From Collinsella aerofaciens (GTDB taxonomy: Bacteria > Actinomycetota > Coriobacteriia > Coriobacteriales > Coriobacteriaceae), in assembly GCF_015548375.1 (NCBI RefSeq), contig NZ_JADMWW010000003.1, positions 1-64,000 on the forward strand: 64,000 bases of DNA, written 5' to 3'. The notes under the pieces were generated by a model. It had not been told where the DNA came from and did no database searches. It saw nothing but the letters and a program-made list of their open reading frames with translations. The first letter of the stretch is position 1, and each line of letters begins with the position of its first letter. Position numbers and translations under genes: made by a program. Below are positions 51,496 to 60,110 of the stretch, piece by piece.

Positions 51496-52878
51496 ATGTT
51501 TGTTGGACGTCGGGAAGAGCTTGAATCCCTGGAAACCGCCTATCAAAAAGGTTCCTTTCAGTTTGCCGTAGTCTATGGAAGGCGTCGCGTGGGTAAAACC
51601 AGCCTGCTTCGCGTCTTTACACAGGGCAAACCCCATGTGATCTTCTTTACCGGACAGCAAACCGTTGCAAGCGAAAACCTCGCGCTGCTCAGCCGCGAGA
51701 TACTTGGCGATAGCGCCGCAGGAGCAGCGTTCCCCTCTATCCAGGTTGCACTCGAATCCGTCTTCGAACACGCCAAAACAGAGCGAATCGTTCTGATTAT
51801 TGACGAGTATCCCTACCTCGCCGAGAGCGATCCGGGCGTCTCGTCGTGCCTGCAAACGCTTATCGATCGACATAAAGACACGAGCAAGCTGTTCCTCGTG
51901 CTCTGCGGATCGTCCATGAGCTTTATGGAACACCAGGTACTAGGACACCAAAGCCCTCTTTATGGACGCCGCACCATGCAGCTGCGCATTGACCCCTTCA
52001 CCATCTTTGACGTGGCTCTCATGCTTCCCGATGCACCCATCGAAAGGGTCATCGAGCTGTATTCCGTTGTTGGCGGGATGCCGCTCTATCTATCGCAGCT
52101 CGATGGCACGCGTTCCACTCAATGGAACCTTGAGCATGCGCTGTTGCGTCAAGATGCGTTTTTGTATGCCGAACCCCAGAACTATCTGCTGCAAGAGGTC
52201 CGCAGCCCAGCTATCTACAATGCCGTCATAACCGCCATTGCCAACGGCTGTGTACGCTCCAAAGAAATTGCCGATGTTACCCACCTCGCAACTCCACAGG
52301 TCGCGCGACTGCTCGACGCATTGATCGAGCTGCGAATCGTTGAGCGCGTCACGCCTGTTGTAAAGGCAACAAAACGCAGGGTAGTCTATCGGATCTGCGA
52401 TAACCTGTTTAGGTTTTGGTATCGGTTTGTTCCACAGTACGCAGGAACGATCGAAGAGGGACTCGGGGCCGCCGTTGCTGCACGTATCGTCAAACGTGAC
52501 CTGCCTACCTTTGTGGGCCCTGCATTTGAAGAAGTGTGCCGCCAGTGGTTGATGCGGCAGGTTGTTGAGAGCGAGCTGGATGTGCTGCCCAAGGCAATCG
52601 GCTCTTGGTGGGGCACGAACCCGAACACGCGCCGGCAAGAAGAGATTGACGTTGTGCTTGAGGACGCCGATGGGGAGCTCATCGTTGGCGAGTGCAAATG
52701 GAGAAACGAGCCCGTAGATACCGACGTTCTTGAAACACTCGAGTGGCGCAGCGCGCTGCTGGGCCGGCCGATCAAACAGTACTACTTGTTTAGCAAGAGT
52801 GGATTTACCAAAGCGTGTCAAAATAGAGCGGCTCAAACAAGCAACGCGAGGCTTGTTGGGCTCGAGCAACTACTATAA
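51496..52878 (+). CDS. ATPase with C-terminal DUF234-type nuclease-like domain
   Basis: 460 residues. The N-terminal P-loop domain has Walker A VYGRRRVGKTSLLR and Walker B RIVLIIDEYPYLAE. A winged-helix region (SKEIADVTHLATPQVARLLD) precedes the C-terminal domain, which contains a PD-(D/E)XK pattern: EEIDVVLEDADGELIVGECKW, here with D, E and K all present. This is the archaeal/bacterial 'ATPase AAA_14-DUF234' layout. Role unknown, often on mobile DNA. Its promoter carries a tandem 15-bp repeat. Confidence 0.85.
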   Translation: MFVGRREELESLETAYQKGSFQFAVVYGRRRVGKTSLLRVFTQGKPHVIFFTGQQTVASENLALLSREILGDSAAGAAFPSIQVALESVFEHAKTERIVLIIDEYPYLAESDPGVSSCLQTLIDRHKDTSKLFLVLCGSSMSFMEHQVLGHQSPLYGRRTMQLRIDPFTIFDVALMLPDAPIERVIELYSVVGGMPLYLSQLDGTRSTQWNLEHALLRQDAFLYAEPQNYLLQEVRSPAIYNAVITAIANGCVRSKEIADVTHLATPQVARLLDALIELRIVERVTPVVKATKRRVVYRICDNLFRFWYRFVPQYAGTIEEGLGAAVAARIVKRDLPTFVGPAFEEVCRQWLMRQVVESELDVLPKAIGSWWGTNPNTRRQEEIDVVLEDADGELIVGECKWRNEPVDTDVLETLEWRSALLGRPIKQYYLFSKSGFTKACQNRAAQTSNARLVGLEQLL

Positions 52879-52918
52879 GAAAGGGGCTTGGAAACAGTTT
52901 TCCAAGCCCCTTTCAGTT
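52879..52918. terminator. Bidirectional terminator
   Basis: A perfect 16-bp stem GAAAGGGGCTTGGAAA with a CAGT loop lies between the convergent ATPase and zinc-ribbon genes; AGTTTTT follows on the plus strand. Confidence 0.85.
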
Positions 52919-52919
52919 T

Positions 52920-54536
52920 TTATTCGATTCCCACCTTTTTGAGCGTATCTTTGGTGACTTCCGCAACTTGATTGGGATCGACGTGGGATTCCCCTGAAAT
53001 AGAACCGTAACCTGAGGTTGAGAAATCAAGGAAGTAGTATGTCCGGTAATTGTGCCCATAGCCAAATTGCTGATATAGAGCATTATAGTCCGTCTCGGAA
53101 ATTTCCTTGCCCTCCGACGCATAATATTCTACGTAGCCATTGCCCTCGCTCGGCTCAACTCCCCAGGACTCGTAGTTGCTTACAAGCGAAAAAACATCGC
53201 CTTTCTTGCCATATACCGAAGTATTGTCCCCGGCCAAAGCCTGCCTGCCAGCGAGCAATGCCGTAATCGCATTGCTCATCTCATATGTTCTTTGGCTTAC
53301 GAGGATGCTGCCGCCATCCGCTTTAACCAGCGGAAGAAACATCGTTCCTCCATTGCTGTTATCAAGCCAATTTTGACTGTAAAGTCTCTTGACACCACCA
53401 TCAGCTGCCGACCAAACCTCTACGGTGTAGGACTTCTGAAGTCCCTCTATATCTCCATTCCAAGCACTCTTTAATTCGTCATCGCTCATACCGTTCACAA
53501 CGGTCAAGAACTCAGGCTGGCCATCCTGATCAAAATCAACGAGGTCGACAAGGCAAAGCCCTCGCATCGCATAGACAGAATCAGTCACCTCAACAATTTG
53601 TGGCTCTCCATAACACGCTAGGTATTCCTGGCACTTTTGCTTGTAAGCGGCATACGCAGCGGTATTGTCCGCCGCGGTGCCTCCATCCTTCTTGTCGCCT
53701 TTGTCTGTCTTTGTATCGGCCTCGTTGACCTTAGGCACCTCGAGGGAAACCTCTTTTACGGCATCAGCGGATTTAGAGTTATCAACGACTTCGACGGGGA
53801 TAGCCCACTCGACTTTGGAATTAGAGTCCTTAACGGTAAGAGTATATTTTCCCGGTTTAACATCGGGAAACTGGCTTACCGTGAAGCCCTCGTCACCCTT
53901 AACCTCAGCGTTGGTGCTGTAGCCGTTGTCGCCGTTCAGGGTCACCGAGTACTTCTTGAGCTTCTCGCCCTTTGCGTCGGTCGGGGTGATCTTGGATTCT
54001 TGGACCACCACGATGGCTTTGTCCTGGCCGTAATGGGCAACGTCGCCGGACTTGCTAAAGAACAGCAGATAGCTAAAGATGGCAATGACTGCCACACCAA
54101 CGACGATACCAACGATATAGAGCGCCTTGGGCTCCTTTTTCCGTGCGGATGCATTCACCGCAGAAACAGGGGCTGGCGCCGCGACGGGCTTGACGACCGG
54201 ATTGCTCGGTTTTGGCCGGTCGGCGCGCACGGCAGGAATCGAAGGCGTTGCACCGGACGACACGTCGTCTTTGGGCTGGTCGTCTTCTTCGTCCGCTACG
54301 GGTTCGCTCTCCACGGGCGACTTTTCCTCCCCCGCCTCGGCACCGGCGGAAGACTCCTTCTCCGTTTCGCCACTAGCGAAAATCTCTTCCGCAGCTTCAT
54401 TGATAACGGAAGGTTCTTCTGCCACTTCGTCGCTGGCAGAGCTCAGTACCGCCTTTGCATCCTCGAGCGCGTAGCCGCACTCAGTGCAGTAGCGCAAATC
54501 GTCATCAAGCTCAAACCCACAGTTGGGACAGAACAT
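52920..54536 (-). CDS. Zinc-ribbon membrane protein with extracytoplasmic domain (B)
   Basis: 538 residues. Zinc ribbon CPNCGFELDDDLRYCTECG at the start, a Glu/Ser-rich linker of about 110 residues, one membrane helix (YIVGIVVGVAVIAIFSYLLF) near 145-165, and a large exported part with a beta-rich first domain (VTLNGDNGYSTNAEVKG..., PGKYTLTV) and a second domain carrying DFDQDGQPEFLTV. The Asp-rich loop is like that in protein A. Its start lies 1 bp after the preceding gene's stop codon, with GGAGG inside that gene's end: a co-translated pair. Confidence 0.75.
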   Translation of the reverse strand: MFCPNCGFELDDDLRYCTECGYALEDAKAVLSSASDEVAEEPSVINEAAEEIFASGETEKESSAGAEAGEEKSPVESEPVADEEDDQPKDDVSSGATPSIPAVRADRPKPSNPVVKPVAAPAPVSAVNASARKKEPKALYIVGIVVGVAVIAIFSYLLFFSKSGDVAHYGQDKAIVVVQESKITPTDAKGEKLKKYSVTLNGDNGYSTNAEVKGDEGFTVSQFPDVKPGKYTLTVKDSNSKVEWAIPVEVVDNSKSADAVKEVSLEVPKVNEADTKTDKGDKKDGGTAADNTAAYAAYKQKCQEYLACYGEPQIVEVTDSVYAMRGLCLVDLVDFDQDGQPEFLTVVNGMSDDELKSAWNGDIEGLQKSYTVEVWSAADGGVKRLYSQNWLDNSNGGTMFLPLVKADGGSILVSQRTYEMSNAITALLAGRQALAGDNTSVYGKKGDVFSLVSNYESWGVEPSEGNGYVEYYASEGKEISETDYNALYQQFGYGHNYRTYYFLDFSTSGYGSISGESHVDPNQVAEVTKDTLKKVGIE

Positions 54537-54537
54537 G

Positions 54538-55755
54538 TTAGTCCTCCTTATCGACTTTCACCGTTGTACCGTCCTTGACCTCATCAGGGGTTACTTCGGA
54601 CCCCACTTGAGACTCATCATCCCAGGACGCAACCAAAATCTCGCAATTGCCGTCCGCAAAAGAACCGAGCTCATAGTCTTCGGTGCGATACACCAGTCCC
54701 TTGGATGTCACATACAAGCATGTTGAGCCCTTGATTGAATAGTCTGAAGAATCGCTCCGCATGAGCATAGAATTGTAATCAGACGGATGCTCTCTGCGCA
54801 TTTCCGTAAGATACGGCCAAACTGCCGAACTCATAGAACTGGCAAGATCCTCGGTATCAATGCCAAACATGTCCTGAGGACTAACAGTATCACCCGTATG
54901 CAAATCAAAAATAACACCAGTCACAACCGTGTCGCCATGCGGACCCCATCCCGTCGAATAGCGCTCGTCACGGATACAAAAATAGTTCTCATCCATGTAC
55001 GTAACCGTCACGTTTCTCGATATGCAGGGAAATTCGCCGTCGGGGTACAGCTCAGCATTTGATTGCTCATTATCTGATGCTCGATTCGTTCGCTCCGCAT
55101 CAATTTGAAGTGGCTCGAGAATCGCCTTGTTAATTTTGTCTTTGATGTCGTCTTTGGCGGAGCTCTTAAGATGCGGATAGGACCATTCCATGTCAGTCCG
55201 CTCGCCCCGATTTAACATAGGGTCGACCGGAGCAGACACCGTCAATGATTTTGCCTCCAACGTATAGACAACTTCTTCGGCCGCTCTCTCGTCCTTCTTG
55301 GGCCTTTCGGTCGTTTGCTCCTGCTGCACGGATTGCTGCTGGAGATTGGGCTCGATGACGTTCTTGTAGAGCATGAAAGCAGCGTAAGCGATGCCTGCCG
55401 CGGCGATAAATGCGGCGATCATGATAGCGAACTGCGGCACTAGGCGGTTACCGACCTGACAGCGTTGCATAAAGAAGTTGTACATCTGGGAGTGACCGCT
55501 ACTCGCAGTCTTCGAGACCGGTTCGGGGCTCGGTTCTGCTGTGGACTCGGCATTCGCGGATCCTATCGCAGAGTCCGTTTCGGTATCTGTGGGTTCCAAT
55601 ATGACTTCAGCGGACGATGATTCTCGCTCCGGCGGCCTGCCCTTGGGCCCCTCCTCGGCCGCAGTCTTGCCCGAGAGCCCGCCCAAGGGCAGGCCGCATT
55701 CGGTACAGAATCGCGCATCGTCGCTTATTTTGCTACCGCATTTGGGGCAAAACAT
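54538..55755 (-). CDS. Zinc-ribbon membrane protein with DUF3298-like exported domain (C)
   Basis: 405 residues. Zinc ribbon CPKCGSKISDDARFCTECG, linker, then FFMQRCQVGNRLVPQF and a membrane helix (IMIAAFIAAAGIAYAAFMLY) ending EPNLQQQ, matching protein A at 47638-49128. The exported part resembles DUF3298/RsiV-type domains (FCIRDERYSTGWGPHGDTVV, FDLHTGDTVSPQDMFG). RsiV senses lysozyme in Bacillus, so sensing of wall-active agents is a possibility, no more. The ATG at 55755 follows AGAAGAAGG. First gene of the pair. Confidence 0.78.
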   Translation of the reverse strand: MFCPKCGSKISDDARFCTECGLPLGGLSGKTAAEEGPKGRPPERESSSAEVILEPTDTETDSAIGSANAESTAEPSPEPVSKTASSGHSQMYNFFMQRCQVGNRLVPQFAIMIAAFIAAAGIAYAAFMLYKNVIEPNLQQQSVQQEQTTERPKKDERAAEEVVYTLEAKSLTVSAPVDPMLNRGERTDMEWSYPHLKSSAKDDIKDKINKAILEPLQIDAERTNRASDNEQSNAELYPDGEFPCISRNVTVTYMDENYFCIRDERYSTGWGPHGDTVVTGVIFDLHTGDTVSPQDMFGIDTEDLASSMSSAVWPYLTEMRREHPSDYNSMLMRSDSSDYSIKGSTCLYVTSKGLVYRTEDYELGSFADGNCEILVASWDDESQVGSEVTPDEVKDGTTVKVDKED

Positions 55756-56111
55756 GGGCCTTCTTCTCCGATTCCCTTTAGTTTCGCTGAGTCGTAAGTC
55801 ACTCACACGCTGTACGCTACGTAGTTTAACTATTTCTTAAGCAAGCCAATAGGCCGCTTGAACAGACGCATACCCGCTCAAGTGACCCTATACCGGCTAG
55901 TTATCCTAGCTCATGGCATGAGTGTTAGTGCAAGAATTTTCGCTGAACAGAGCCGCATCTCGAAGTCCGAACCGATGCTCAACTTGAAGCCATCTTTATT
56001 TATCGAGATGGAGATATCGCCGCTGATATCCATATCATGCGCGCAGCCAACCGCCCTCATTTTTCGAGACCACCCGTCACGTTATCAGGAGCCCGAAATC
56101 AAAGAGATAGT

Positions 56112-56156
56112 AAAAGCCGATTGGGTCACACGTGATTCCATATGCCCCAATCGGCT
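56112..56156 (-). terminator. Terminator of purF-purM-purN
   Basis: AGCCGATTGGG pairs exactly with CCCAATCGGCT around a 20-nt loop, followed on the minus strand by TTTACTATC. It lies about 50 bp past purN. The rest of the 451-bp gap up to the zinc-ribbon gene start shows only a presumed promoter region and nothing else I can name. Confidence 0.75.
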
Positions 56157-56206
56157 ATTCTGATTGTTTACACCTCAACGAAACCTAGGCGACCCATTTA
56201 CACGCG

Positions 56207-56905
56207 CTAGCGCGCCGCATCAATTGCGACCTTGCCGCTCTCCAGCACGTGGACGCGACCGTCGGCGAGCATCTGCACGACCTCAGGGTACAGCACGTGC
56301 TCAATCGCGTGGATGTGCTCCTCGAGCGTGTCGACGTCCCAGCCCTCCTCAACAGCCAGCGCACGCTGGGCGATGATGGGGCCGTTGTCGTAGATCTCGT
56401 TGGCAAAGTGCACGGTCACGCCGGTCACCTTGACGCCGCGAGCAAACGCGTCGTCAATCGCGTGGGCACCGGTAAAGCTGGGCAGCAGCGCCGGATGCAG
56501 GTTGACCACGCGATTGGGGAACGCCGCCAGCAGCGGCGTGTGCACCATGCGCATATAGCCAGCCATCACCACGTACTCGCAGCCGCGTTCGAGCAGCTCA
56601 TGCGCGATGATCTCGTCAGCTGCGATGGGGTCGGCATAGACATCCTTGGACAGTGTGAGCGTCTGGATACCCGCACGCTCGGCGCGCTGCAGGCCCTTGG
56701 CCGAAGGACGGCTCGACACCACAAGCTCAATCGAGGCGTTGAGCTTGCCGGCGGCGATCAGGTCGATCAGCGCCTGCAGGTTGGTACCCGAGCCGCTGAT
56801 AAGCACGCCAATCTTGAGCGGTTCGGCCGTATCGGTGCCGGTCGGACGGGTGTAGGGCACAAAGCCCAGGCCCTCGGCAGCAGCCATCTGCTCGCTAGCG
56901 CTCAT
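56207..56905 (-). CDS. purN: Phosphoribosylglycinamide formyltransferase
   Basis: 232 residues. GVLISGSGTNLQALID, the catalytic block GYMRMVHTPLL, NLHPALLPSFTGAHA and VTGVTVHFANEIYDNGPII identify GAR transformylase, the third step of purine synthesis, using formyl-tetrahydrofolate. Its start lies 11 bp inside the end of purM. About 25 residues precede the core domain. Confidence 0.96.
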   Translation of the reverse strand: MSASEQMAAAEGLGFVPYTRPTGTDTAEPLKIGVLISGSGTNLQALIDLIAAGKLNASIELVVSSRPSAKGLQRAERAGIQTLTLSKDVYADPIAADEIIAHELLERGCEYVVMAGYMRMVHTPLLAAFPNRVVNLHPALLPSFTGAHAIDDAFARGVKVTGVTVHFANEIYDNGPIIAQRALAVEEGWDVDTLEEHIHAIEHVLYPEVVQMLADGRVHVLESGKVAIDAAR

Positions 56906-57998
56906 CGGAGTACACGACCTTACCGGAACCCTCGACGCACTCGCCCACGCGGAACGGCTTCTCGCCCAGCGCGACCAGCGCCTCGATCACGGCGGCCTCG
57001 TCCTCGGGGGCGACGATCAGGCACAGGCCGACGCCCATGTTGAAGGTCTTGCATGCCTCGTTGGGCGCAAGCTCGGCCTGACGCGACACGTAAGTAATGA
57101 CGGGCGGAACATCCCAACCCATCTCGGCGCCGTTGCGGGTGACCACGGCATCGACGTCGTCGGCGAGCGCGCGGTTGAGGTTCTCGGTAATGCCGCCGCC
57201 GGTGATGTGGGCAATGGCGTGCACGTTGGCACCACCGCGGAGTAGCTCCAGAATCGGCTTGACGTAGATGCGCGTGGGAGCCAGCAGAGCGTCGGCCAGC
57301 GAAGCGCCGCCGAGCTCCTCGAGCGGACGGCTCAGTTCCTCGGCCTTAGCAGCAGCCTCGGGCGTACCCGGCTTGATACCGTCGACACCGATGACCTTGC
57401 GCACGAGCGAGTAGCCGTTGGAGTGCACGCCGGTGGAGGGCAGGCCCAGGATCACATCGCCGGGGCGAACGTTCGCAGGGTCGAGCATCTTGGGACGATC
57501 GACAACACCCACGGTAAAGCCGGCGAGGTCGTAATCGGCGGGAGCCATGACGCCCGGGTGCTCGGCCATCTCGCCGCCCACGAGCGCGCAGCCCGCGAGC
57601 TTGCAGCCGTCGGCCACGCCCTTGATGATCTTTGCCATGTGCTCGGCCTCGATGTGACCGATGGCAACGTAGTCCAGGAAGAACAGCGGCTCGGCGCCCG
57701 AAGCCAAAATGTCGTTGACGCACATGGCGACCAGGTCCTGGCCCACCGTCTCGTGACGGTCCATGATCTGAGCGAGCACGAGCTTGGTGCCCACGCCGTC
57801 GGTACCGCTAATCAGAATCGGGTCTTCCATATCCTTAAGCGCGGCGGCCGAGAACAGGCCACCGAAGCCACCGACGCCGCCGATGACCTCGGGACGGTTG
57901 GTGTCCTTAACCATTTGCTTAATAGCGTCGACGGCGCGGCCGCCCTCAGCGGTATCGACGCCGGCATCCTCATACGTCACATGCTTGCTGTCGCTCAT
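56895..57998 (-). CDS. purM: Phosphoribosylaminoimidazole synthetase (AIR synthetase)
   Basis: 367 residues. GGFGGLF, ISGTDGVGTKLVLA, CVNDILASGAEPLFFLDYVA, LVGGEMAEHPG and FTVGVVDR are family motifs; GLPSTGVHSNGYSLVR and HITGGGITENLNRAL complete the ATP-binding fold. Fifth step of purine synthesis. AGAGGAAGG precedes the ATG. The purF-purM gap of 156 bp contains a repeat at 58110-58142. Confidence 0.97.
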   Translation of the reverse strand: MSDSKHVTYEDAGVDTAEGGRAVDAIKQMVKDTNRPEVIGGVGGFGGLFSAAALKDMEDPILISGTDGVGTKLVLAQIMDRHETVGQDLVAMCVNDILASGAEPLFFLDYVAIGHIEAEHMAKIIKGVADGCKLAGCALVGGEMAEHPGVMAPADYDLAGFTVGVVDRPKMLDPANVRPGDVILGLPSTGVHSNGYSLVRKVIGVDGIKPGTPEAAAKAEELSRPLEELGGASLADALLAPTRIYVKPILELLRGGANVHAIAHITGGGITENLNRALADDVDAVVTRNGAEMGWDVPPVITYVSRQAELAPNEACKTFNMGVGLCLIVAPEDEAAVIEALVALGEKPFRVGECVEGSGKVVYSDER

Positions 57999-58109
57999 CT
58001 GAGCCTTCCTCTCCCACTACCGTCCGCCGCGCGGGCGCCAAACGGTGCTCATAGTTGCGTTCATTTCGGCGTGTGCCATAACAGCACACGCCGTCATATC
58101 AACAAAACA

Positions 58110-58142
58110 GCAGGTAAAACCTACCAGAATAAACCTGTCCCT
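58110..58142. repeat. AGGTTTATTYTGGYAGG repeat, copy 3 (inverted)
   Basis: Reverse complement AGGGACAGGTTTATTCTGGT then AGGTTTTACCTGC is a close relative of 32128-32160. It is inserted between the purF stop codon and purM, within what should be one transcript. Confidence 0.7.
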
Positions 58143-58154
58143 ACATGGCAGGCT

Positions 58155-59825
58155 TTAGGCCTCGCCGTGCTCCTCTTCCCAGCTGCGGTCGTCGTATTTC
58201 TCGACCACGGCGTCGTCGTCAAAGTGCAGCGGCTTATCCAGGTTGCGGGGCTTAAAGCCCTCCATAAACTTATCGCGGCCAAAGCTCTCGGGAATCGCCA
58301 CGGGGTAGCGGCCGGTAAAGCACGCATCGCAGTAACCGCCCTTGGGCATGACCTTAAGCAGGCCCTCGACCGAAAGGAAGGCCAGCGAATCGGCGCCGAT
58401 ATACTCGCAAATCTCGTCGACCGTCTTGTTGGCGCTGATAAGCTGCGACTGCACGTCGGTATCGATACCGTAGAAGCACGGCCAGATGACCTCGGGCGAG
58501 TTGATGCGGATATGAATCTCCTTGGCGCCGGCGTTGCGCAGCATCTTGACGAGCTGCACCATAGTGGTGCCACGCACGATGGAGTCGTCGATCACGACGA
58601 GGCGCTTGCCCTCGATGTTGTCGCGCAGCGGGTTAAGCTTCATGCGCACGCCCATGGCGCGCAACTCCTGCGTAGGCTCGATAAACGTACGGCCCACGTA
58701 GCGGTTCTTGATAAGACCCTCGCCAAAGGGAATACCGCTCTCGTGCGAATACCCCTCCGCGGGCGGCAGGCCGGAGTCGGGCACGCCGATGACCAGGTCG
58801 GCCTCGACGGGCTCCTCATGTGCCAGCTGACGACCCATGTCGTAACGGCAGGCGTAAACGCTCTTGCCGTTCATGATGGAGTCGGGACGGGCGAAGTAGA
58901 CCTGCTCAAAGATGCAGTTGGCGGGCTCTTCGGCTGCAGGCACGCCCTGCTCGGATACCAGACCCTCGGCGCTGATGCGCAAGATCTCGCCGGGGCGGAC
59001 GTCACGGACGTACTCGGCGCCCACGATGTCGAGTGCGCAGGTCTCGGAAGCAACGACCCAGCCGCCGGCGCGCGTGACATGGACGGCGGAGTCGACCGTC
59101 GCGGCGCCGTCTTGCGAGGGCAGCTGCGAAACGGATGCGGCATCGGCCTGGTCCAGACCCTCGTCCACCAGCTTGCCCAGCACGAGCGGGCGAATGCCGT
59201 GCGGATCGCGGAATGCGTAGAGCGCCTGCTCGTTGATGAGCGTCATGGCGTAGCCGCCGCGCACGAGCTCCATGGTCTTGCGAATGCCCTCACGCAGATG
59301 ACCCGTACGCTGGGTAAAGTAGCCGATAAGCTTGGTCGCGACCTCGGAATCCGAATTGGAGAGGAACGGCACGCCCAGCTCGATCAGCTGGCGGCGCAGC
59401 TCGTCGGTGTTGACCAGAGTGCCGTTGTGAGCAAGCGCGATAATGACGCTGTTGATGGTAGAAAGATGCGGCTGCGAGGCTTCCCAGCTCTTGGCACCGG
59501 CAGTGCCATAGCGCACGTGGCCCACGGCCAGCTGGCCGGAGAGCGTCGACAGGTCGGCGTTGGAGAACACGCGGTCGAGCAGGCCCAGGTCCTTGCGAAC
59601 CATAACCGTGCCGCCGTCACCCACGGCGATTCCCGCCGATTCCTGGCCGCGGTGCTGCAGTGCACGCAGGCCAAAGTACGTCAGTCGAGCCACGTCGCGA
59701 TCGGGCGCCCACACACCAAAAATGCCGCATTCCTCATGCAGCTGGTCGGAGTCCGGATCATACGTCGACATGGTCTTCACCTGTCCCGCGGCGCGCTCGG
59801 CCGCGTGGATGGTTTCTTGAGACAT
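58155..59825 (-). CDS. purF: Amidophosphoribosyltransferase
   Basis: 556 residues, first committed purine enzyme. A 32-residue propeptide ends before the catalytic cysteine of ECGIFGVW (C33), as in processed PurF enzymes. The glutaminase domain has LRALQHRGQESAGIA and VGHVRYGTAG; the transferase domain has the PRPP motif VIDDSIVRGTT and the iron-sulfur type cysteines late in the chain (YCDACFTGRYPV). AGGGG precedes the ATG. It opens the purF-purM-purN run. Confidence 0.97.
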   Translation of the reverse strand: MSQETIHAAERAAGQVKTMSTYDPDSDQLHEECGIFGVWAPDRDVARLTYFGLRALQHRGQESAGIAVGDGGTVMVRKDLGLLDRVFSNADLSTLSGQLAVGHVRYGTAGAKSWEASQPHLSTINSVIIALAHNGTLVNTDELRRQLIELGVPFLSNSDSEVATKLIGYFTQRTGHLREGIRKTMELVRGGYAMTLINEQALYAFRDPHGIRPLVLGKLVDEGLDQADAASVSQLPSQDGAATVDSAVHVTRAGGWVVASETCALDIVGAEYVRDVRPGEILRISAEGLVSEQGVPAAEEPANCIFEQVYFARPDSIMNGKSVYACRYDMGRQLAHEEPVEADLVIGVPDSGLPPAEGYSHESGIPFGEGLIKNRYVGRTFIEPTQELRAMGVRMKLNPLRDNIEGKRLVVIDDSIVRGTTMVQLVKMLRNAGAKEIHIRINSPEVIWPCFYGIDTDVQSQLISANKTVDEICEYIGADSLAFLSVEGLLKVMPKGGYCDACFTGRYPVAIPESFGRDKFMEGFKPRNLDKPLHFDDDAVVEKYDDRSWEEEHGEA

Positions 59826-60055
59826 GGCATCCCCTCAGAGCCTCGTTATTTGGCGTTACCTGCCCTATTATACGCACGGCGCGACGCGCTCCCCGGCGCA
59901 TGAGCAGCGCTTTTTAAAAGCCCACCGAGCTAATAATCAGTTTTGTTGCCAAACATTTTATCGGTCTGTCCAGTGCAAGCGCCCGCGCCCCCAGATGGCC
60001 GCCGCGTCCACCGTTGGGGATTACAAAGTTGCAATTGGGACGTTCGTCCTGTCTT

Positions 60056-60084
60056 TTGGCAGGTCGGCGGCGTATCCTTATAAC
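60056..60084 (+). promoter_or_regulatory. Sigma70-like promoter of the CmpB-type gene
   Basis: TTGGCA (60056-60061) and TATAAC (60079-60084) are 17 bp apart, 27 bp upstream of the start codon. The 285-bp gap to purF contains nothing else I can name. Confidence 0.55.
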
Positions 60085-60110
60085 CTACAACAAAGCGAGA
60101 AAGGTTCTGT

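Noticed and set aside
55858-56163. 101-codon plus-strand frame in the purN-zinc-ribbon gap
   Set aside because: Starts at TTG without ribosome site, no family resemblance, overlaps the purN terminator.
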